DNA of 64,000 bases from Bacillus cereus G9842 (GTDB lineage: Bacteria; Bacillota; Bacilli; Bacillales; Bacillaceae_G). The position numbers and the translations under genes were made by a program. The stretch is taken from NCBI RefSeq assembly GCF_000021305.1, contig NC_011772.1:4006001-4070000 (forward strand), written 5' to 3'. This document shows positions 25,386 through 35,115 of this stretch, in pieces (the stretch's first letter is position 1; every line of letters begins with the position of its first letter). The notes under the pieces were generated by a model. It was not told the DNA's origin, made no database searches, and saw only the letters and a list, made by a program, of their open reading frames with translations.

Positions 25386-27449
25386 CTACTGAATGTCAAT
25401 AATAGCGGTTTCGCCCTTCTTAACATTTCCATCTTTTTTCAATTCGACTTGTTGCCCTTGTTGTAAGTTTGTAAAGACAATTGGTGTAATGATAGATGGT
25501 GCATTTTCTTTTACAAATGCAAGATCTACTTTTAATAATGGTTGGCCTTGTTTCACCTTGTCGCCTTGTGCTACAAGCGCTTCAAAACCTTCACCATTTA
25601 ATTTTACAGTATCAATACCGAAGTGGATCAAAATTTCTTTTCCGCCTTCAGATTGAATACCAATCGCATGTTTTGTAGGGAATACATTAACGATCTCACC
25701 GTTAACTGGAGAAACTACTGTTCCTTCAGTTGGCTCAATTGCAAATCCATCTCCCATCATTTTTCCTGAGAATACTTGGTCAGGTACTTCTGTAATTGGT
25801 AATATTTTCCCTTCAATTGGTGATACAATTGTTTCATTTTCATCAACTTTTTGAGGAGTTTCTTCCACTTTTACAGGTTCTTCTTTTTCAACATGAGGTG
25901 TACGACCTGACATAATATCATGAATTTGTGATTTTAACGTGTCAGATTTCGGTCCGAAAATAGCTTGAATGTTATTTCCAACTTCAAGTACACCAGCTGC
26001 TCCAAGTTCTTTTAAGCGGTCTTTGTTTACATTCTTTTGTTCGTTAACTTGAACACGTAAACGAGTAATACAAGCATCTAAAGAAGCAATGTTTTCTTTA
26101 CCACCAAGTGCTACTAATACTTCACGAGGAAGTTCGCCTGCTTCTGCTTTTCCTGCACCGTCATTCGCATTTGCCTCTTCACGACCAGGTGTTTTTAGAT
26201 TCCATTTACGGATTGCAAAGCGGAATCCGAAGTAGTAAATAACTGCTAGTACAAGACCAACAATAATTACCCACCACCATGCTGTACGGCCTGGTAATAC
26301 ACCGAATAATAGGAAGTCAATTAAACCACCAGAGAATGTCATACCAATTTTAACACCTAAAATTTGCATTGTCATAAATGATAGACCAGCAAATACAGCA
26401 TGAATTCCGAATAATACTGGCGCTACGAATAAGAATGAAAATTCAAGTGGCTCTGTAATACCTGTTAAGAAAGATGTTAATGCTGCAGAACCTAAAATAC
26501 CTGCTGCTAATTTTTTATTTTCTGGACGTGCTTCATGATACATTGCTAAAGCTGCTGCTGGAAGACCGAACATCATGAACGGATACTTACCAGTTGTAAA
26601 TGTACCTGCCGTTAATTCTACACCGTCTTTTAACTGTGCCATAAAGATTTTTTGGTCACCACGGATTAATTCGCCAGCTGCATTTGTATACTGACCGAAT
26701 TCGAACCAGAACGGTGAATAAAAAATGTGGTGTAGTCCAAATGGAATTAATGAACGTTCAATTAAACCGAATATAAATGCTGCGATTGTTCTATTCGCAT
26801 CAATCATTTGATGTGAGAACGTGTTTAAGCCACCTTGAATGTATGGCCAAACGAAGCACATGATAATACCTACTATTAAAGAGAATGTTGCAGTTGCGAT
26901 CGGTACGAAACGCTTACCTGCAAAGAAACCTAAGTATGATGGTAATTCAATGTTGAAGTATTTATTATAGCAATATGCCGCTACTATACCGACGATAATA
27001 CCACCAAATACCCCTGTTTGTAGCGTCGGAATACCTAATACGTTTGCATACGCTGGATCTGCAAATCCAATTTTTACTGGGTCTGCTCCAGAACTTGTTA
27101 CTTTCACTAGCTTATCTACTTCTAAGAACACACTCATCGTTTTGTTCATAATTAAGTAGCCGACGAATGCTGCTAAACCAGCTACTCCGTCTCCACCAGC
27201 TAAACCAATTGCTACCCCAACTGCGAATAATAATGCAAGGTTAGCGAAAATAATATCACCAGATTGTTCCATAATTTTTGCAACCATTACGAACCAATCT
27301 GCTTTTAAAGCAGGAATAACATTTGTTAACTGTGGATTTTGAAATGCATTACCAAATCCAAGTAAAATACCTGCCGCCGGTAAAATCGCTACTGGAAGCA
27401 TTAACGCTTTTCCGACTTTTTGAAGAACACCAAAGATCTTCTTAAACAT
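25386..27449 (-). CDS. ptsG: Glucose-specific PTS transporter EIICBA
   Basis: Imports and phosphorylates glucose. 687 residues with all three domains in order. EIIC (about 1-410) has multiple membrane helices and the substrate loop 'GITEPLEF'. EIIB (about 440-520) has the phosphorylated Cys in '[11 protein letters not shown]'. EIIA (about 550-687) has its His in '[14 protein letters not shown]'. The ATG at 27449 follows AGGAAGGG by 5 bases; the frame extends upstream without a site. Regulated by GlcT antitermination through the leader described below. Confidence 0.97.
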   Translation of the reverse strand: MFKKIFGVLQKVGKALMLPVAILPAAGILLGFGNAFQNPQLTNVIPALKADWFVMVAKIMEQSGDIIFANLALLFAVGVAIGLAGGDGVAGLAAFVGYLIMNKTMSVFLEVDKLVKVTSSGADPVKIGFADPAYANVLGIPTLQTGVFGGIIVGIVAAYCYNKYFNIELPSYLGFFAGKRFVPIATATFSLIVGIIMCFVWPYIQGGLNTFSHQMIDANRTIAAFIFGLIERSLIPFGLHHIFYSPFWFEFGQYTNAAGELIRGDQKIFMAQLKDGVELTAGTFTTGKYPFMMFGLPAAALAMYHEARPENKKLAAGILGSAALTSFLTGITEPLEFSFLFVAPVLFGIHAVFAGLSFMTMQILGVKIGMTFSGGLIDFLLFGVLPGRTAWWWVIIVGLVLAVIYYFGFRFAIRKWNLKTPGREEANANDGAGKAEAGELPREVLVALGGKENIASLDACITRLRVQVNEQKNVNKDRLKELGAAGVLEVGNNIQAIFGPKSDTLKSQIHDIMSGRTPHVEKEEPVKVEETPQKVDENETIVSPIEGKILPITEVPDQVFSGKMMGDGFAIEPTEGTVVSPVNGEIVNVFPTKHAIGIQSEGGKEILIHFGIDTVKLNGEGFEALVAQGDKVKQGQPLLKVDLAFVKENAPSIITPIVFTNLQQGQQVELKKDGNVKKGETAIIDIQ

Positions 27450-27496
27450 GGAAACCCTTCCTCTCTTATCTATATTGATACCTTCCGACAAACGCC

Positions 27497-27591
27497 AAAA
27501 AGACATGAGGAAAAAAAGATAGAACGATAGCTATACAAAGGGTAGTATATCCCTTTCTCTAGCTTACATTCCTTACTTTTCTCCACTCATG
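27497..27591 (-). terminator. ptsG leader terminator competing with the RAT
   Basis: On the minus strand the arm CATGAGTGGAGAAAAG (27576-27591) can pair with CTTTTTTTCCTCATG (27504-27518), followed by TCTTTTT. Its 5' arm overlaps the last bases of the GlcT target, so only one structure can form. An inner stem AAAGGG/CCCTTT lies in the loop. Confidence 0.7.
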
Positions 27592-27614
27592 CCTGATCGA
27601 ATCAGTAACACGTG
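27585..27614 (-). promoter_or_regulatory. RAT: GlcT ribonucleic antiterminator target of ptsG
   Basis: The minus-strand RNA contains GTTACTGATTCGATCAGGC, which resembles the GlcT-type RAT of B. subtilis ptsG as I recall it. It is imperfectly palindromic (TGAT/ATCA around TCG) and overlaps the terminator arm. GlcT binding would prevent termination when glucose is present. Confidence 0.75.
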
Positions 27615-27706
27615 TCAAAAATAGGTTTACGTATAAGTTCACTATAATTAAGGCAAACGTTTTCGTTACTCTCCTTAATCTGTTTGTCGAAATTTGTATA
27701 ACTTTG

Positions 27707-27731
27707 CAATAGTTATTATACATAACTATTG
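27707..27731. repeat. Perfect palindrome between glcT and ptsG
   Basis: CAATAGTTAT-TATAC-ATAACTATTG has 10-base perfect arms. There is no T run on either side, so it looks more like a protein-binding site than a terminator. A cre-like TGAAAACGTTAAAA lies at 27756-27769 (one mismatch to the consensus). Confidence 0.5.
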
Positions 27732-27788
27732 TAAGCGATTCAATCATTTTTTTTAACGTTTTCATTTTAGACAAAAATATATGACTTT

Positions 27789-28637
27789 TTACACATGCTC
27801 TGCCTTTACTAAGCGTTGCAAGTGCATCGTTAAATAAATACTTTCAGCTTCATATACAGGTAGTTGCAACTCTTTTTGCATGACCTTAACTAGCTTCCAA
27901 GCCACGTTATAGCAAACTGGATACTCCGCCTTTAATAAATCAGCAAAACTTTGCGATTCCTCTACTTTTTCTCCTTTTTTCACCCTCTCAATAGCATATT
28001 GAAGATGACGAATAAGGCGTAAATAATGAATGCTCTCTTGATCTAATGTAATTTGTAAGTTTGTCTCAATTAAAGATACAAGTTGTGCAATGAGACGGGA
28101 GTTTTGATTAACTGAAGATAAATCAGAATTTGTAAGCGAACTGTAAATGTGAAGTGCAATAAAACCAATTTCTCCTTCTGGCAATGTAATTTGCAAACGA
28201 GAATTTAAAAGTTCTACAACACCTTCAGCAATTTCATATTCCTCTGGATAGAGCATTTTTGTTTCAACTAAAAAAGGATTATCAATTGTAAGTCCTTGTT
28301 TTAACCTTTTAATTGCAAATGAAATATGATCTGTTAACGCAATATGAATATGTTCATTTAGTGGAGATTTTGCTTTTTCTTGAATGTACAGCATAATATC
28401 GTTCATCAATTCAATTAATTTTTCACTAACATGCGGCACTAATAATTTATATTGTTCACGATCACGTTCATTTTTTAAGACAAACATTTTTTCGATTTGT
28501 TCTTGCTCCAATACATCTTTCGCTTTTTTCCCAAATCCAATTCCTTTACCAATCACTACTACTTCCTCGTGTTCAGGATGGCTAGCAATGATGACATTAT
28601 TATTTAAAACTTTTTTAATTTCTAGATAATTATTCAT
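27789..28637 (-). CDS. glcT: PtsGHI operon antiterminator
   Basis: BglG/SacY-family RNA-binding antiterminator, 282 residues. The N-terminal RNA-binding CAT domain (about 1-60) has 'KKVLNNNVIIA' and 'VVVIGKGIGFGKK'. Two PRD domains follow, with phosphorylatable His residues in 'HIHIALTDHISFAI' and 'IALHIYSS' (PRD1) and 'LRLIRHLQYAIERV' and 'YLTMHLQRLV' (PRD2). Controlled by PtsG and HPr phosphorylation in the B. subtilis model. Located directly upstream of ptsG in the same direction, as in other Bacilli. Confidence 0.95.
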   Translation of the reverse strand: MNNYLEIKKVLNNNVIIASHPEHEEVVVIGKGIGFGKKAKDVLEQEQIEKMFVLKNERDREQYKLLVPHVSEKLIELMNDIMLYIQEKAKSPLNEHIHIALTDHISFAIKRLKQGLTIDNPFLVETKMLYPEEYEIAEGVVELLNSRLQITLPEGEIGFIALHIYSSLTNSDLSSVNQNSRLIAQLVSLIETNLQITLDQESIHYLRLIRHLQYAIERVKKGEKVEESQSFADLLKAEYPVCYNVAWKLVKVMQKELQLPVYEAESIYLTMHLQRLVKAEHV

Positions 28638-28738
28638 ATAACACCACCCTCGTACTTAAATAGCCTACTTTTATGTTACAGAATATTCTTCTTTGTCGTC
28701 AATGTAAAACATCTGCCATTTAATAAAAATTCATTTTT

Positions 28739-28767
28739 TAGACATGTTTATATATGATGCGTATAAT
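28739..28767 (+). promoter_or_regulatory. Promoter of the HAD hydrolase gene
   Basis: TAGACA and a perfect TATAAT are 17 bases apart, about 35 bases before the start codon. Confidence 0.65.
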
Positions 28768-28802
28768 GTAAGAGCAACTGTACATAGAAAGGAGATAACA
28801 AC

Positions 28803-29609
28803 ATGATTAAAATGTTTGTAAGTGATATCGATGGTACAATGATGCAACACGGAGGTCTTATTGATGAGCAAGATGTTGCGGCACTACGCAGCCTCGCCGA
28901 GCAAAATGTTATTCTTTGCTTCGCTTCCGGAAGACTTGATAATGAAATTGCAGACTTAATGAAAGCTGTAAATACAAATTTTCATCGTATTAGTGTAAAT
29001 GGTGTTTTTGTATATACACATGAAAATAAACAACTATTATCTGCAACTTTTGATTCCAGCATACTTCCCGATTTGTTAGCTATGACGAATGAAAATCCTT
29101 ATTTCCGTTATGTAAGTGATGAGCATAATTATTACATTGAAGAGAAAACACCTTTTATTCAAGAACTTGAACAACAAGTAACAATGACTTCTGTTGAAGA
29201 ACCAAACTTACTACAGAAGATTGATGATACAATTTTCCCAAATAAAATTTCTGTCGGTGGAACAAAGGAGAGCTTACAACTCCTTCAGAAAAAAATTGAT
29301 GAAAAATTCCACGGGAAAGTTAGTACTTTCATCTCAGCAGAACAATGTTTAGATGTAATGCCACCGAATGTTAGTAAAGGCTCTGCCATTTCTGTTTTAT
29401 TAAATGAGTTTCAAATAAAACCTGAGGAAATTGCTTGTATAGGGGATTCTTACAATGATATTCCTATGTTTTCTTTAACTCCTCACAGTTTTGCTATGTC
29501 GCAAGCCGATGATGCAGTGAAAAAACACGCTCACTATGTAGTAAATCACGTCAAAGATGCTGTTAACCACGTAATTGCTCATAATAAAAATACGACTCAT
29601 TCCTTATAA
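28803..29609 (+). CDS. Cof-type HAD-IIB phosphatase
   Basis: 268-residue haloacid-dehalogenase phosphatase, cytosolic. Motif I is 'VSDIDGTMM', motif II 'CFASGRLDNE', motif III around the conserved Lys in 'NVSKGSAISVLL', and motif IV 'CIGDSYNDIPMF'. The cap is the C2b type typical of Cof proteins, which hydrolyse sugar phosphates, FMN or pyridoxal phosphate. AAGGAG precedes the ATG. A paralogue with the same motif set lies at 38204-38989. Substrate cannot be chosen from sequence. Confidence 0.9.
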   Translation: MIKMFVSDIDGTMMQHGGLIDEQDVAALRSLAEQNVILCFASGRLDNEIADLMKAVNTNFHRISVNGVFVYTHENKQLLSATFDSSILPDLLAMTNENPYFRYVSDEHNYYIEEKTPFIQELEQQVTMTSVEEPNLLQKIDDTIFPNKISVGGTKESLQLLQKKIDEKFHGKVSTFISAEQCLDVMPPNVSKGSAISVLLNEFQIKPEEIACIGDSYNDIPMFSLTPHSFAMSQADDAVKKHAHYVVNHVKDAVNHVIAHNKNTTHSL

Positions 29610-29628
29610 GGATGAGTCGTATTTTTAT
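29593..29628 (+). terminator. Terminator of the HAD gene
   Basis: ATACGACTCAT and ATGAGTCGTAT pair around TCCTTATAAGG, followed by TTTTATTT. Confidence 0.9.
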
Positions 29629-29682
29629 TTCTTTACATGTTATCCATTTTCATTTCCACTGTACTTCACAAACTGAAATATA

Positions 29683-30414
29683 CTATTTGTTACGTGCAAT
29701 ATTCGTAATAAATTTATAACGATCTCCACGATAAATACATTTCACGTACTCTAGCGGTATCTCACCTTCTGAATATGACCATTGACGCATTACAAGTACA
29801 GGCGCCTTTTTAGGAATATGCAGATGTTCAGCTTCATTTTCCGTTGCAACAGAAGCTTCAATTGACTGAGTAGCGCTAACAAGTTTAAAGCCCAGTTTTT
29901 TCTCTAAATGTTCATATAAAGATTGTTGCAATATCTCTTCGTTAATATCTTTTACAAGAGCTGGCGACAAATATGTCGTCTCAAAAGCAATCGGTTCATC
30001 ATCAGCTAAGCGAATACGCCTCACTTCATAAACCGATTCCCCCTCCTGTATTCTCAACCGGTCTGCTATTTTAGCAGTAGCTGGAACTAGGCGGAAACTA
30101 AGTAATTGACTACTTGGGTTCATCCCACGAGAAATCATGTCTTCTGTGAATCCCGTCATTCCTTGCAATTTTTGTTCCACTTTCGGAAGTTGGACAAATG
30201 TTCCAATTCCACGCTTCCGATATAAATAGCCTTGTTCCACTAAATTATTAATCGCCTGTCTGATTGTCATACGACTCACTTCGAACTTATCACAAAGTTC
30301 ATTCTCAGATGGGATTTTATCTCCCGGCTTCCATTCGCCGTCCTCAATTAGCTGTTTCACCCACTCTTGAATCTGATAATAGATCGGAAATGGTGAATAC
30401 TTGTCGATGTTCAT
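29683..30414 (-). CDS. nagR: GntR/HutC-family repressor of N-acetylglucosamine genes
   Basis: 243-residue regulator. N-terminal winged helix (about 8-75) with '[21 protein letters not shown]'-type recognition region, here split by the usual turn, and '[10 protein letters not shown]'. The C-terminal UTRA effector domain (about 90-235) has '[14 protein letters not shown]' and '[15 protein letters not shown]'. Orthologue of B. subtilis YvoA/NagR, which is induced by glucosamine-6-phosphate or N-acetylglucosamine-6-phosphate. The ATG at 30414 has GAGG 9 bases upstream and lies about 70 bases inside the end of nagB, so the two overlap in different frames. Confidence 0.93.
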   Translation of the reverse strand: MNIDKYSPFPIYYQIQEWVKQLIEDGEWKPGDKIPSENELCDKFEVSRMTIRQAINNLVEQGYLYRKRGIGTFVQLPKVEQKLQGMTGFTEDMISRGMNPSSQLLSFRLVPATAKIADRLRIQEGESVYEVRRIRLADDEPIAFETTYLSPALVKDINEEILQQSLYEHLEKKLGFKLVSATQSIEASVATENEAEHLHIPKKAPVLVMRQWSYSEGEIPLEYVKCIYRGDRYKFITNIARNK

Positions 30415-31132
30415 CAGCAATCGCCTCACTGCATAAAGATAGAGCTTCTTGATCTGCGATTACGGTTACATTCGGATGACGTTGTAAAACTGTAGCCGGA
30501 CACTCTTCACTATATTCACCTTGCAATAATTCTTTAACAGCTTCTGCCTTTTTAGCACCCATAGCTACAAGTAGAACTTGTTTCGCTTTCATAATGCTTC
30601 CAATTCCCATTGTAATCGCATGAGTTGGCACATCTTCTTCTTTTTCGAAGAAGCGAAGGTTTGCTTGGCGTGTAGATTCTGTTAATTCAACAATGTTCGT
30701 TGGAGAATTAAACGGTGTTCCTGGCTCGTTAAATCCGATGTGACCGTTTTCACCGATTCCAAGAATCTGTAGGTCAACTGGGTTAGCAGCTAGAATGCCC
30801 TCGTAACGTTTGCATTCTTCCTCTAAATCACTTGCCATCCCGTTTGGTACATAAGTTTGTTTAAATGGAAGATGATCAAACAACTGTTCTTGCATGAAAT
30901 AGTGATAGCTGTTTTTATCTTCATGTGGTAAATTTACGTACTCATCTAAGTTTACAGTGGTTACACGGCTTGTATCAAGTTTATTTTTTCGCATTTCTGC
31001 ATAAATACCTAATGGAGAGCTTCCTGTAGCCATTCCTAATGTTGGATTTTCTTTTGTTTTTACAACTTCTTCAATTAATTTATAACCTACTTCTGCTAGT
31101 TCTTCTGGAGTTTTTACAACAAGAATATTCAT
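30344..31132 (-). CDS. nagB: Glucosamine-6-phosphate deaminase
   Basis: Converts glucosamine-6-phosphate to fructose-6-phosphate and ammonia. 262 residues. Active-site region '[10 protein letters not shown]' (catalytic Asp) and the phosphate/substrate loop '[14 protein letters not shown]' are both present. The C-terminal tail after '[10 protein letters not shown]' is about 20 residues longer than the B. subtilis NagB I recall, and it is this tail that overlaps nagR. Starts 4 bases after nagA. Confidence 0.96.
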   Translation of the reverse strand: MNILVVKTPEELAEVGYKLIEEVVKTKENPTLGMATGSSPLGIYAEMRKNKLDTSRVTTVNLDEYVNLPHEDKNSYHYFMQEQLFDHLPFKQTYVPNGMASDLEEECKRYEGILAANPVDLQILGIGENGHIGFNEPGTPFNSPTNIVELTESTRQANLRFFEKEEDVPTHAITMGIGSIMKAKQVLLVAMGAKKAEAVKELLQGEYSEECPATVLQRHPNVTVIADQEALSLCSEAIADEHRQVFTISDLLSDSRVGETAN

Positions 31133-31136
31133 TTAA

Positions 31137-32279
31137 TTACTTCCCTTCCTTCATATGAATTCCTAAACGAACCGTATCATATACATGTAAATCTTCATTC
31201 ATCACAACAAAGTCTGCATCTTTTCCTACCGCTAATGCACCTTTATTATTTAATCCAAACTCTTCTGCTTGGTTAACTGATGTCATCAGTACTGCATCTT
31301 CGATTGAACAACCTGTAAATTCAATTACATTTCGGAAAGCTTGATCCATTTTTAGAATACTACCAGCTAACGTTCCATCTTCTAATCGAGCACTACCATC
31401 TTTTACATGTACTGGCTGTCCGCCAAGCTCATATAATCCATCTTCAAGACCTTTTGCGCGCATTGCGTCAGTAATAACACTTACTTTTTTCGGTCCTTTT
31501 AACTTATATGCTAATTTCACCATATCAGGGTGAATATGAATACCATCTGTAATTACTTCAACCATTACATCTGGATTTAATAACACATGACCAACAACTC
31601 CTGGCTCACGGTGATGTAATCCACGCATTTGATTGTATAAATGTGTCGCATGTGTAATCTTTCTATTTTTTAGTTGCGCATCAATTGCATCTGTATGCCC
31701 CATTGTGCCAACTACACCAGTTTCAGTAAGATATTGTTCAAACTCTAATGCTCCCTCTTCTTCTGGTGCATATGTTACTAATTTAATTAAATTCCCACTT
31801 GCTTCTTGCCATTGTTTAAATTGCTCAATATTTGCAGGAACGATATGTTCAAGTGGTTGTGCACCTGCACGTTTCTTTGAAACATAAGGTCCTTCTAAGT
31901 GAATATATTCGAAATGTGCTCCTTTTTCTTTTGCTTCTTTCGCAGCAGTTAGCGCTGCTTCAATTGCCTCTGGAGCTTGTGTCATTGTTGTTGGGAAGTA
32001 AGTTGTAACCCCTTCTTTTAACATTTCTTTACCTAGAGTTACTAACCCATCGCTATTTGCATCCATCGCATCAATATCGTATCCACCATGAATATGAACA
32101 TCGATCATACCTGGAATTACAATCTTCCCTGTAGCATCAAAAACAGTTTCATTTTCTTGTGGTACATATTGAGCCATCAAACCAATTTCTTTAATGGTTT
32201 CTGCGTAACGAATAAATCCGTTTTCCACTATTTCTTGACCTGTGTAAATTTTGGCATTGATGACAATTTGCGTTTTCAT
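31137..32279 (-). CDS. nagA: N-acetylglucosamine-6-phosphate deacetylase
   Basis: Amidohydrolase-fold enzyme of 380 residues that removes acetate from N-acetylglucosamine-6-phosphate. Metal ligands appear in 'DVHIHGGYDID', 'HLEGPYVS', 'GTMGHTDA' and 'HATHLYNQM', and the catalytic Asp in 'VITDAMRAKG'. The second ATG (32279) is 9 bases after AAGGA and is preferred to the one at 32285, which is too close. First gene of nagA-nagB-nagR, behind the NagR-type operator. Confidence 0.95.
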   Translation of the reverse strand: MKTQIVINAKIYTGQEIVENGFIRYAETIKEIGLMAQYVPQENETVFDATGKIVIPGMIDVHIHGGYDIDAMDANSDGLVTLGKEMLKEGVTTYFPTTMTQAPEAIEAALTAAKEAKEKGAHFEYIHLEGPYVSKKRAGAQPLEHIVPANIEQFKQWQEASGNLIKLVTYAPEEEGALEFEQYLTETGVVGTMGHTDAIDAQLKNRKITHATHLYNQMRGLHHREPGVVGHVLLNPDVMVEVITDGIHIHPDMVKLAYKLKGPKKVSVITDAMRAKGLEDGLYELGGQPVHVKDGSARLEDGTLAGSILKMDQAFRNVIEFTGCSIEDAVLMTSVNQAEEFGLNNKGALAVGKDADFVVMNEDLHVYDTVRLGIHMKEGK

Positions 32280-32337
32280 TTTCATCGATCCTTTCCCATG
32301 AAATACCTACTTGTTATTATTACCTTATTCGCCTAGT

Positions 32338-32377
32338 TCCATCTTAATATATGCACGAGTAGTTGTCTATACATTCT
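32338..32377 (-). promoter_or_regulatory. nagABR promoter with putative NagR operator
   Basis: On the minus strand TAGACA and TAAGAT are 17 bases apart. The -35 lies inside the near-palindrome TTGTCTATACA (32363-32373), which resembles the NagR/YvoA sites with a central TAGAC/GTCTA. Overlap with the -35 would explain repression. Confidence 0.5.
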
Positions 32378-32380
32378 AAT

Positions 32381-32416
32381 GAAATTTCCTTTTTATTCAA
32401 CAAAAAAGGAAATTTC
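32381..32416. repeat. 14-bp inverted repeat
   Basis: GAAATTTCCTTTTT and AAAAAGGAAATTTC pair perfectly around an 8-base spacer, between the metallo-hydrolase gene end and the nagA promoter. No clear T tail follows on either strand. Confidence 0.6.
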
Positions 32417-32490
32417 TTACGTCCATTATAATTATAATATATAGTATTCATTTTTCCAAAAAGGGACAGTATCCACCCCTAATATAGAAG

Positions 32491-33393
32491 TCACTTCAAC
32501 AATGGCATTAACCCACTAGACTCTAACATAACATGTTCACCATCTGTTTCTATTTCTACTGTACGTTTATTCGTTCTATATACCATTATACCGTGCCTTT
32601 TTAAGCGTTTTACTACACTTTGGTGAGGATGTCCATACGGATTACTACTCCCATAAGACAGAATAGCAAACTGCGGTTCCACTTTTTTTATAAACGTTTC
32701 ACTTGTTGAAGTATACGAGCCGTGATGCCCCACTTTTAAAACATCTGCATGTACATCAAATTGTTTTAATATTTCATGTTCTGTCCGTACATCCGCGTCA
32801 CCCATTAATAAAAAATCCGCTTTTCCATATCGTACCTTCAAAACAATTGAGGATTCATTATTTTCATCTTTTGATTTCCCATTGTTTAATACTTGTATAG
32901 AAACATGTGGATCCAGCGGTATATATTGCCCTTCCTTTACTGAAACGAAAGGTATCCCTCTTTTTTTAATATTATTCCGATATGTATGATAAGTAAGAGA
33001 ACTATATGTTTTTCCGCTATCTAATATAAGCGATACCGGCATTTGCTCTACAATTGGAATTAGCCCCCCTATATGATCCATATCGGGATGCGTACTGACA
33101 ATTACATCTAAATGATTAATCCCTTTCTCAATTAATTTCTGAATAATAACCTCTCCTGCTTCATAAGGTCCTCCATCAATTAACATTGTTTGTCCGTTTG
33201 GCATTATGATAAGTGTTGCATCACCTTGCCCCACTTTTAAAAAGCTCACTTTCATTTTACTAAGATGTTGCCGATGCATATGTAAAGGAGACGTAGTATG
33301 AATGGACATCATATACCTTTTAGCTGATGCGCTATTTAAAGAAAAACATAATAAAACAGAAACTAATAATAGAATAATCCGCATACCTCTCAT
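32491..33393 (-). CDS. Secreted metallo-beta-lactamase-fold hydrolase (ComEC C-terminal-like)
   Basis: 300-residue exported protein. A cleavable signal (about 1-22, 'ILLLVSVLLCFSLNSASA') is followed by a metallo-beta-lactamase fold. The metal motif is 'STHPDMDHIGGL' (HxDxDH type), with later ligands in 'LLMGDADV' and 'LKVGHHGSYTS'. 'VGQGDATLI' at the start of the fold is the typical motif of the ComEC/Rec2-related extracellular nuclease-like domain. It could be an extracellular nuclease or phosphodiesterase. ATG at 33393 follows GGAG by 7 bases; 66 upstream in-frame bases lack such a site. Confidence 0.85.
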   Translation of the reverse strand: MRGMRIILLLVSVLLCFSLNSASAKRYMMSIHTTSPLHMHRQHLSKMKVSFLKVGQGDATLIIMPNGQTMLIDGGPYEAGEVIIQKLIEKGINHLDVIVSTHPDMDHIGGLIPIVEQMPVSLILDSGKTYSSLTYHTYRNNIKKRGIPFVSVKEGQYIPLDPHVSIQVLNNGKSKDENNESSIVLKVRYGKADFLLMGDADVRTEHEILKQFDVHADVLKVGHHGSYTSTSETFIKKVEPQFAILSYGSSNPYGHPHQSVVKRLKRHGIMVYRTNKRTVEIETDGEHVMLESSGLMPLLK

Positions 33394-33445
33394 AACTCGT
33401 CTCCTTTTTTCATTTAGTATGGCACTGTAAATAATTGATATACAA

Positions 33446-33477
33446 AAAAAGCTTAGCAAAATGCTAAGCTTTTATTT
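33446..33477. terminator. Terminator of scpB
   Basis: AAAAGCTTAGCA and TGCTAAGCTTTT form a 12-bp stem with a short loop. T runs lie on both sides. Confidence 0.85.
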
Positions 33478-34044
33478 CGATATCTCTTGTAAGGAACCGA
33501 AGAATAAATCTGCTTCATTCATTTGTTCATTCTCTTCAGAAAGCGGGGGTAAATCATCTAATGTTTTCAATCCAAATGTGTCCAAAAATTCTTTTGTTGT
33601 TCCGTATAAAATAGGACGCCCTGGTCCTTCCGCCCTTCCCATTTCTTTTATAAGTAAATGGGAAACCAACGTTTGTAACGCCTTATCGGTTTTAACTCCT
33701 CTAATCTCTTCCATTTCAGTCCTTGTGATTGGTTGACGATATGCAACAATCGCTAACGTTTCAAGGGCAGCTTGTGAGAGCGAAGCAGCTGTTGGTGTAT
33801 CTATTAGTTTTTGATAATATGAAGCATGTTCTTTCTTTGTAGCAAAACGATATACTTTTGCATACTGTACAATTTGCAAACCACGGTTTGCACCTTCACA
33901 TTCTTGTTGCATTTCTTCTAAAATATTCATTACTTCATTCATTTCAATTTCAAGAACTTTCGCTATTTGTTCTGGATAAATCCCTTCATCACCAGAAACA
34001 AATAAAAGGCCTTCAATAATTGACTTTTGTTCTTTCCTATCCAT
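33472..34044 (-). CDS. scpB: Segregation and condensation protein B
   Basis: 190-residue winged-helix subunit of the SMC-ScpAB condensin. Two tandem winged-helix domains: first with '[14 protein letters not shown]', second with '[15 protein letters not shown]' and '[14 protein letters not shown]', the recognisable ScpB blocks. An acidic tail follows. GGAAGGAG precedes the ATG. Unusually it is separated from scpA by 158 bases and a terminator. Confidence 0.96.
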   Translation of the reverse strand: MDRKEQKSIIEGLLFVSGDEGIYPEQIAKVLEIEMNEVMNILEEMQQECEGANRGLQIVQYAKVYRFATKKEHASYYQKLIDTPTAASLSQAALETLAIVAYRQPITRTEMEEIRGVKTDKALQTLVSHLLIKEMGRAEGPGRPILYGTTKEFLDTFGLKTLDDLPPLSEENEQMNEADLFFGSLQEISK

Positions 34045-34088
34045 TTCACGAGCTCCTTCCTTCTATTTTCCCATAAAAATACACATCA

Positions 34089-34126
34089 AAAAACCGAATC
34101 ACAATCAATGCGTTCGGTTCAATATT
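34089..34126 (-). terminator. Terminator between scpA and scpB
   Basis: On the minus strand GAACCGAA and TTCGGTT pair around a 14-base loop and are followed by TTTTTTG. It would stop at least part of the scpA transcript before scpB. Confidence 0.7.
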
Positions 34127-34202
34127 TTTTCTCTTGTTCCAAACGATACATTAAAACATAGCATGAGATAAAGTGTTTTTATCCCAATTTTACATACTTG
34201 CC

Positions 34203-34946
34203 CTATGCAGATTTATTAGAGCTTGATACGAAAATTTCATCAAAATTATGTTCTTGCTCAATTATGATTTGTTGATTTTTCATAAGTTCCAGAACTGCTA
34301 AAAATGTTACGACCATTATTTCACGTTCATCATCAACAAATAAATCATAAAAACTTTGGCGACCACCCTTTATTTTTAACTGCTTTAAAATATCAGTCAT
34401 TCGCTGTTCAATTGGTATTTCTTGACGAGTAATACGTGTTGTTACAGGTTTTTTTGCCTTTTTACGGCGCATTAATTTTTGAAATGCCGCTAGCATATCA
34501 TATAACGTAACATCAAGAGGCAAGCTTGTCTCCTCTTCTTGTTGCAACGATGTAAAGTCAATTGGTGGACGTGTATATAGCTGTGCTCTTTCTTGTTCTC
34601 TTTCTTTTAACTCAGTAGCAACTTGCTTATATTTCTTATATTCAATTAACCTCTCCATCAATTCTTGACGAGGATCATCTATAAAATCATCACCGTTATC
34701 AAGTACATCTTCTTCATGTTTCGGCAACAACATTTTACTTTTAATTTGTAATAACGTTGCGGCCATTACTAAATACTCACTTGCAACATCTAATTGAAGT
34801 TCTTTCATCGTATGCACATAAGATAAATATTGCTCTGTAATATCTGCTACAGGAATATTATATATATCAATTTCATAACGATGTATTAAATGTAACAATA
34901 GATCTAAAGGCCCTTCAAAAGCCTCTACTTTAAAATTATATTGCAC
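34203..34946 (-). CDS. scpA: Segregation and condensation protein A
   Basis: Kleisin subunit of SMC-ScpAB, 247 residues. The N-terminal SMC-neck-binding helix region has '[15 protein letters not shown]'. The C-terminal winged helix that binds the SMC head has '[17 protein letters not shown]'. The GTG at 34946 (read as fMet-Gln-Tyr-Asn) has GGTGGG 7 bases upstream; a start 15 bases earlier is possible but adds a peptide not typical of ScpA. Standard length. Confidence 0.95.
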   Translation of the reverse strand: MQYNFKVEAFEGPLDLLLHLIHRYEIDIYNIPVADITEQYLSYVHTMKELQLDVASEYLVMAATLLQIKSKMLLPKHEEDVLDNGDDFIDDPRQELMERLIEYKKYKQVATELKEREQERAQLYTRPPIDFTSLQQEEETSLPLDVTLYDMLAAFQKLMRRKKAKKPVTTRITRQEIPIEQRMTDILKQLKIKGGRQSFYDLFVDDEREIMVVTFLAVLELMKNQQIIIEQEHNFDEIFVSSSNKSA

Positions 34947-35047
34947 AAAGCATCCCACCACATTTTTTCTATAACAACATAAGTATAGAGCATACTCATG
35001 TTCTATCCAACCTTTTTAAGAAATTTAATTAAAAATAGACCGATGCC

Positions 35048-35078
35048 TATGTCATCATGCCCACCACTTCATATGATA
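35048..35078 (+). promoter_or_regulatory. Sigma-E/sigma-K-like promoter of the yjcZ-like gene
   Basis: CATATGATA (35070-35078) matches the mother-cell -10 pattern CATANNNTA, and GTCATCAT (35051-35056 core) lies in the -35 position for sigma-E. The coding start is 38 bases downstream. Confidence 0.5.
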
Positions 35079-35115
35079 ACAGTGTAGTAAGAACAATGTA
35101 GGAGGTCAAAAAACT

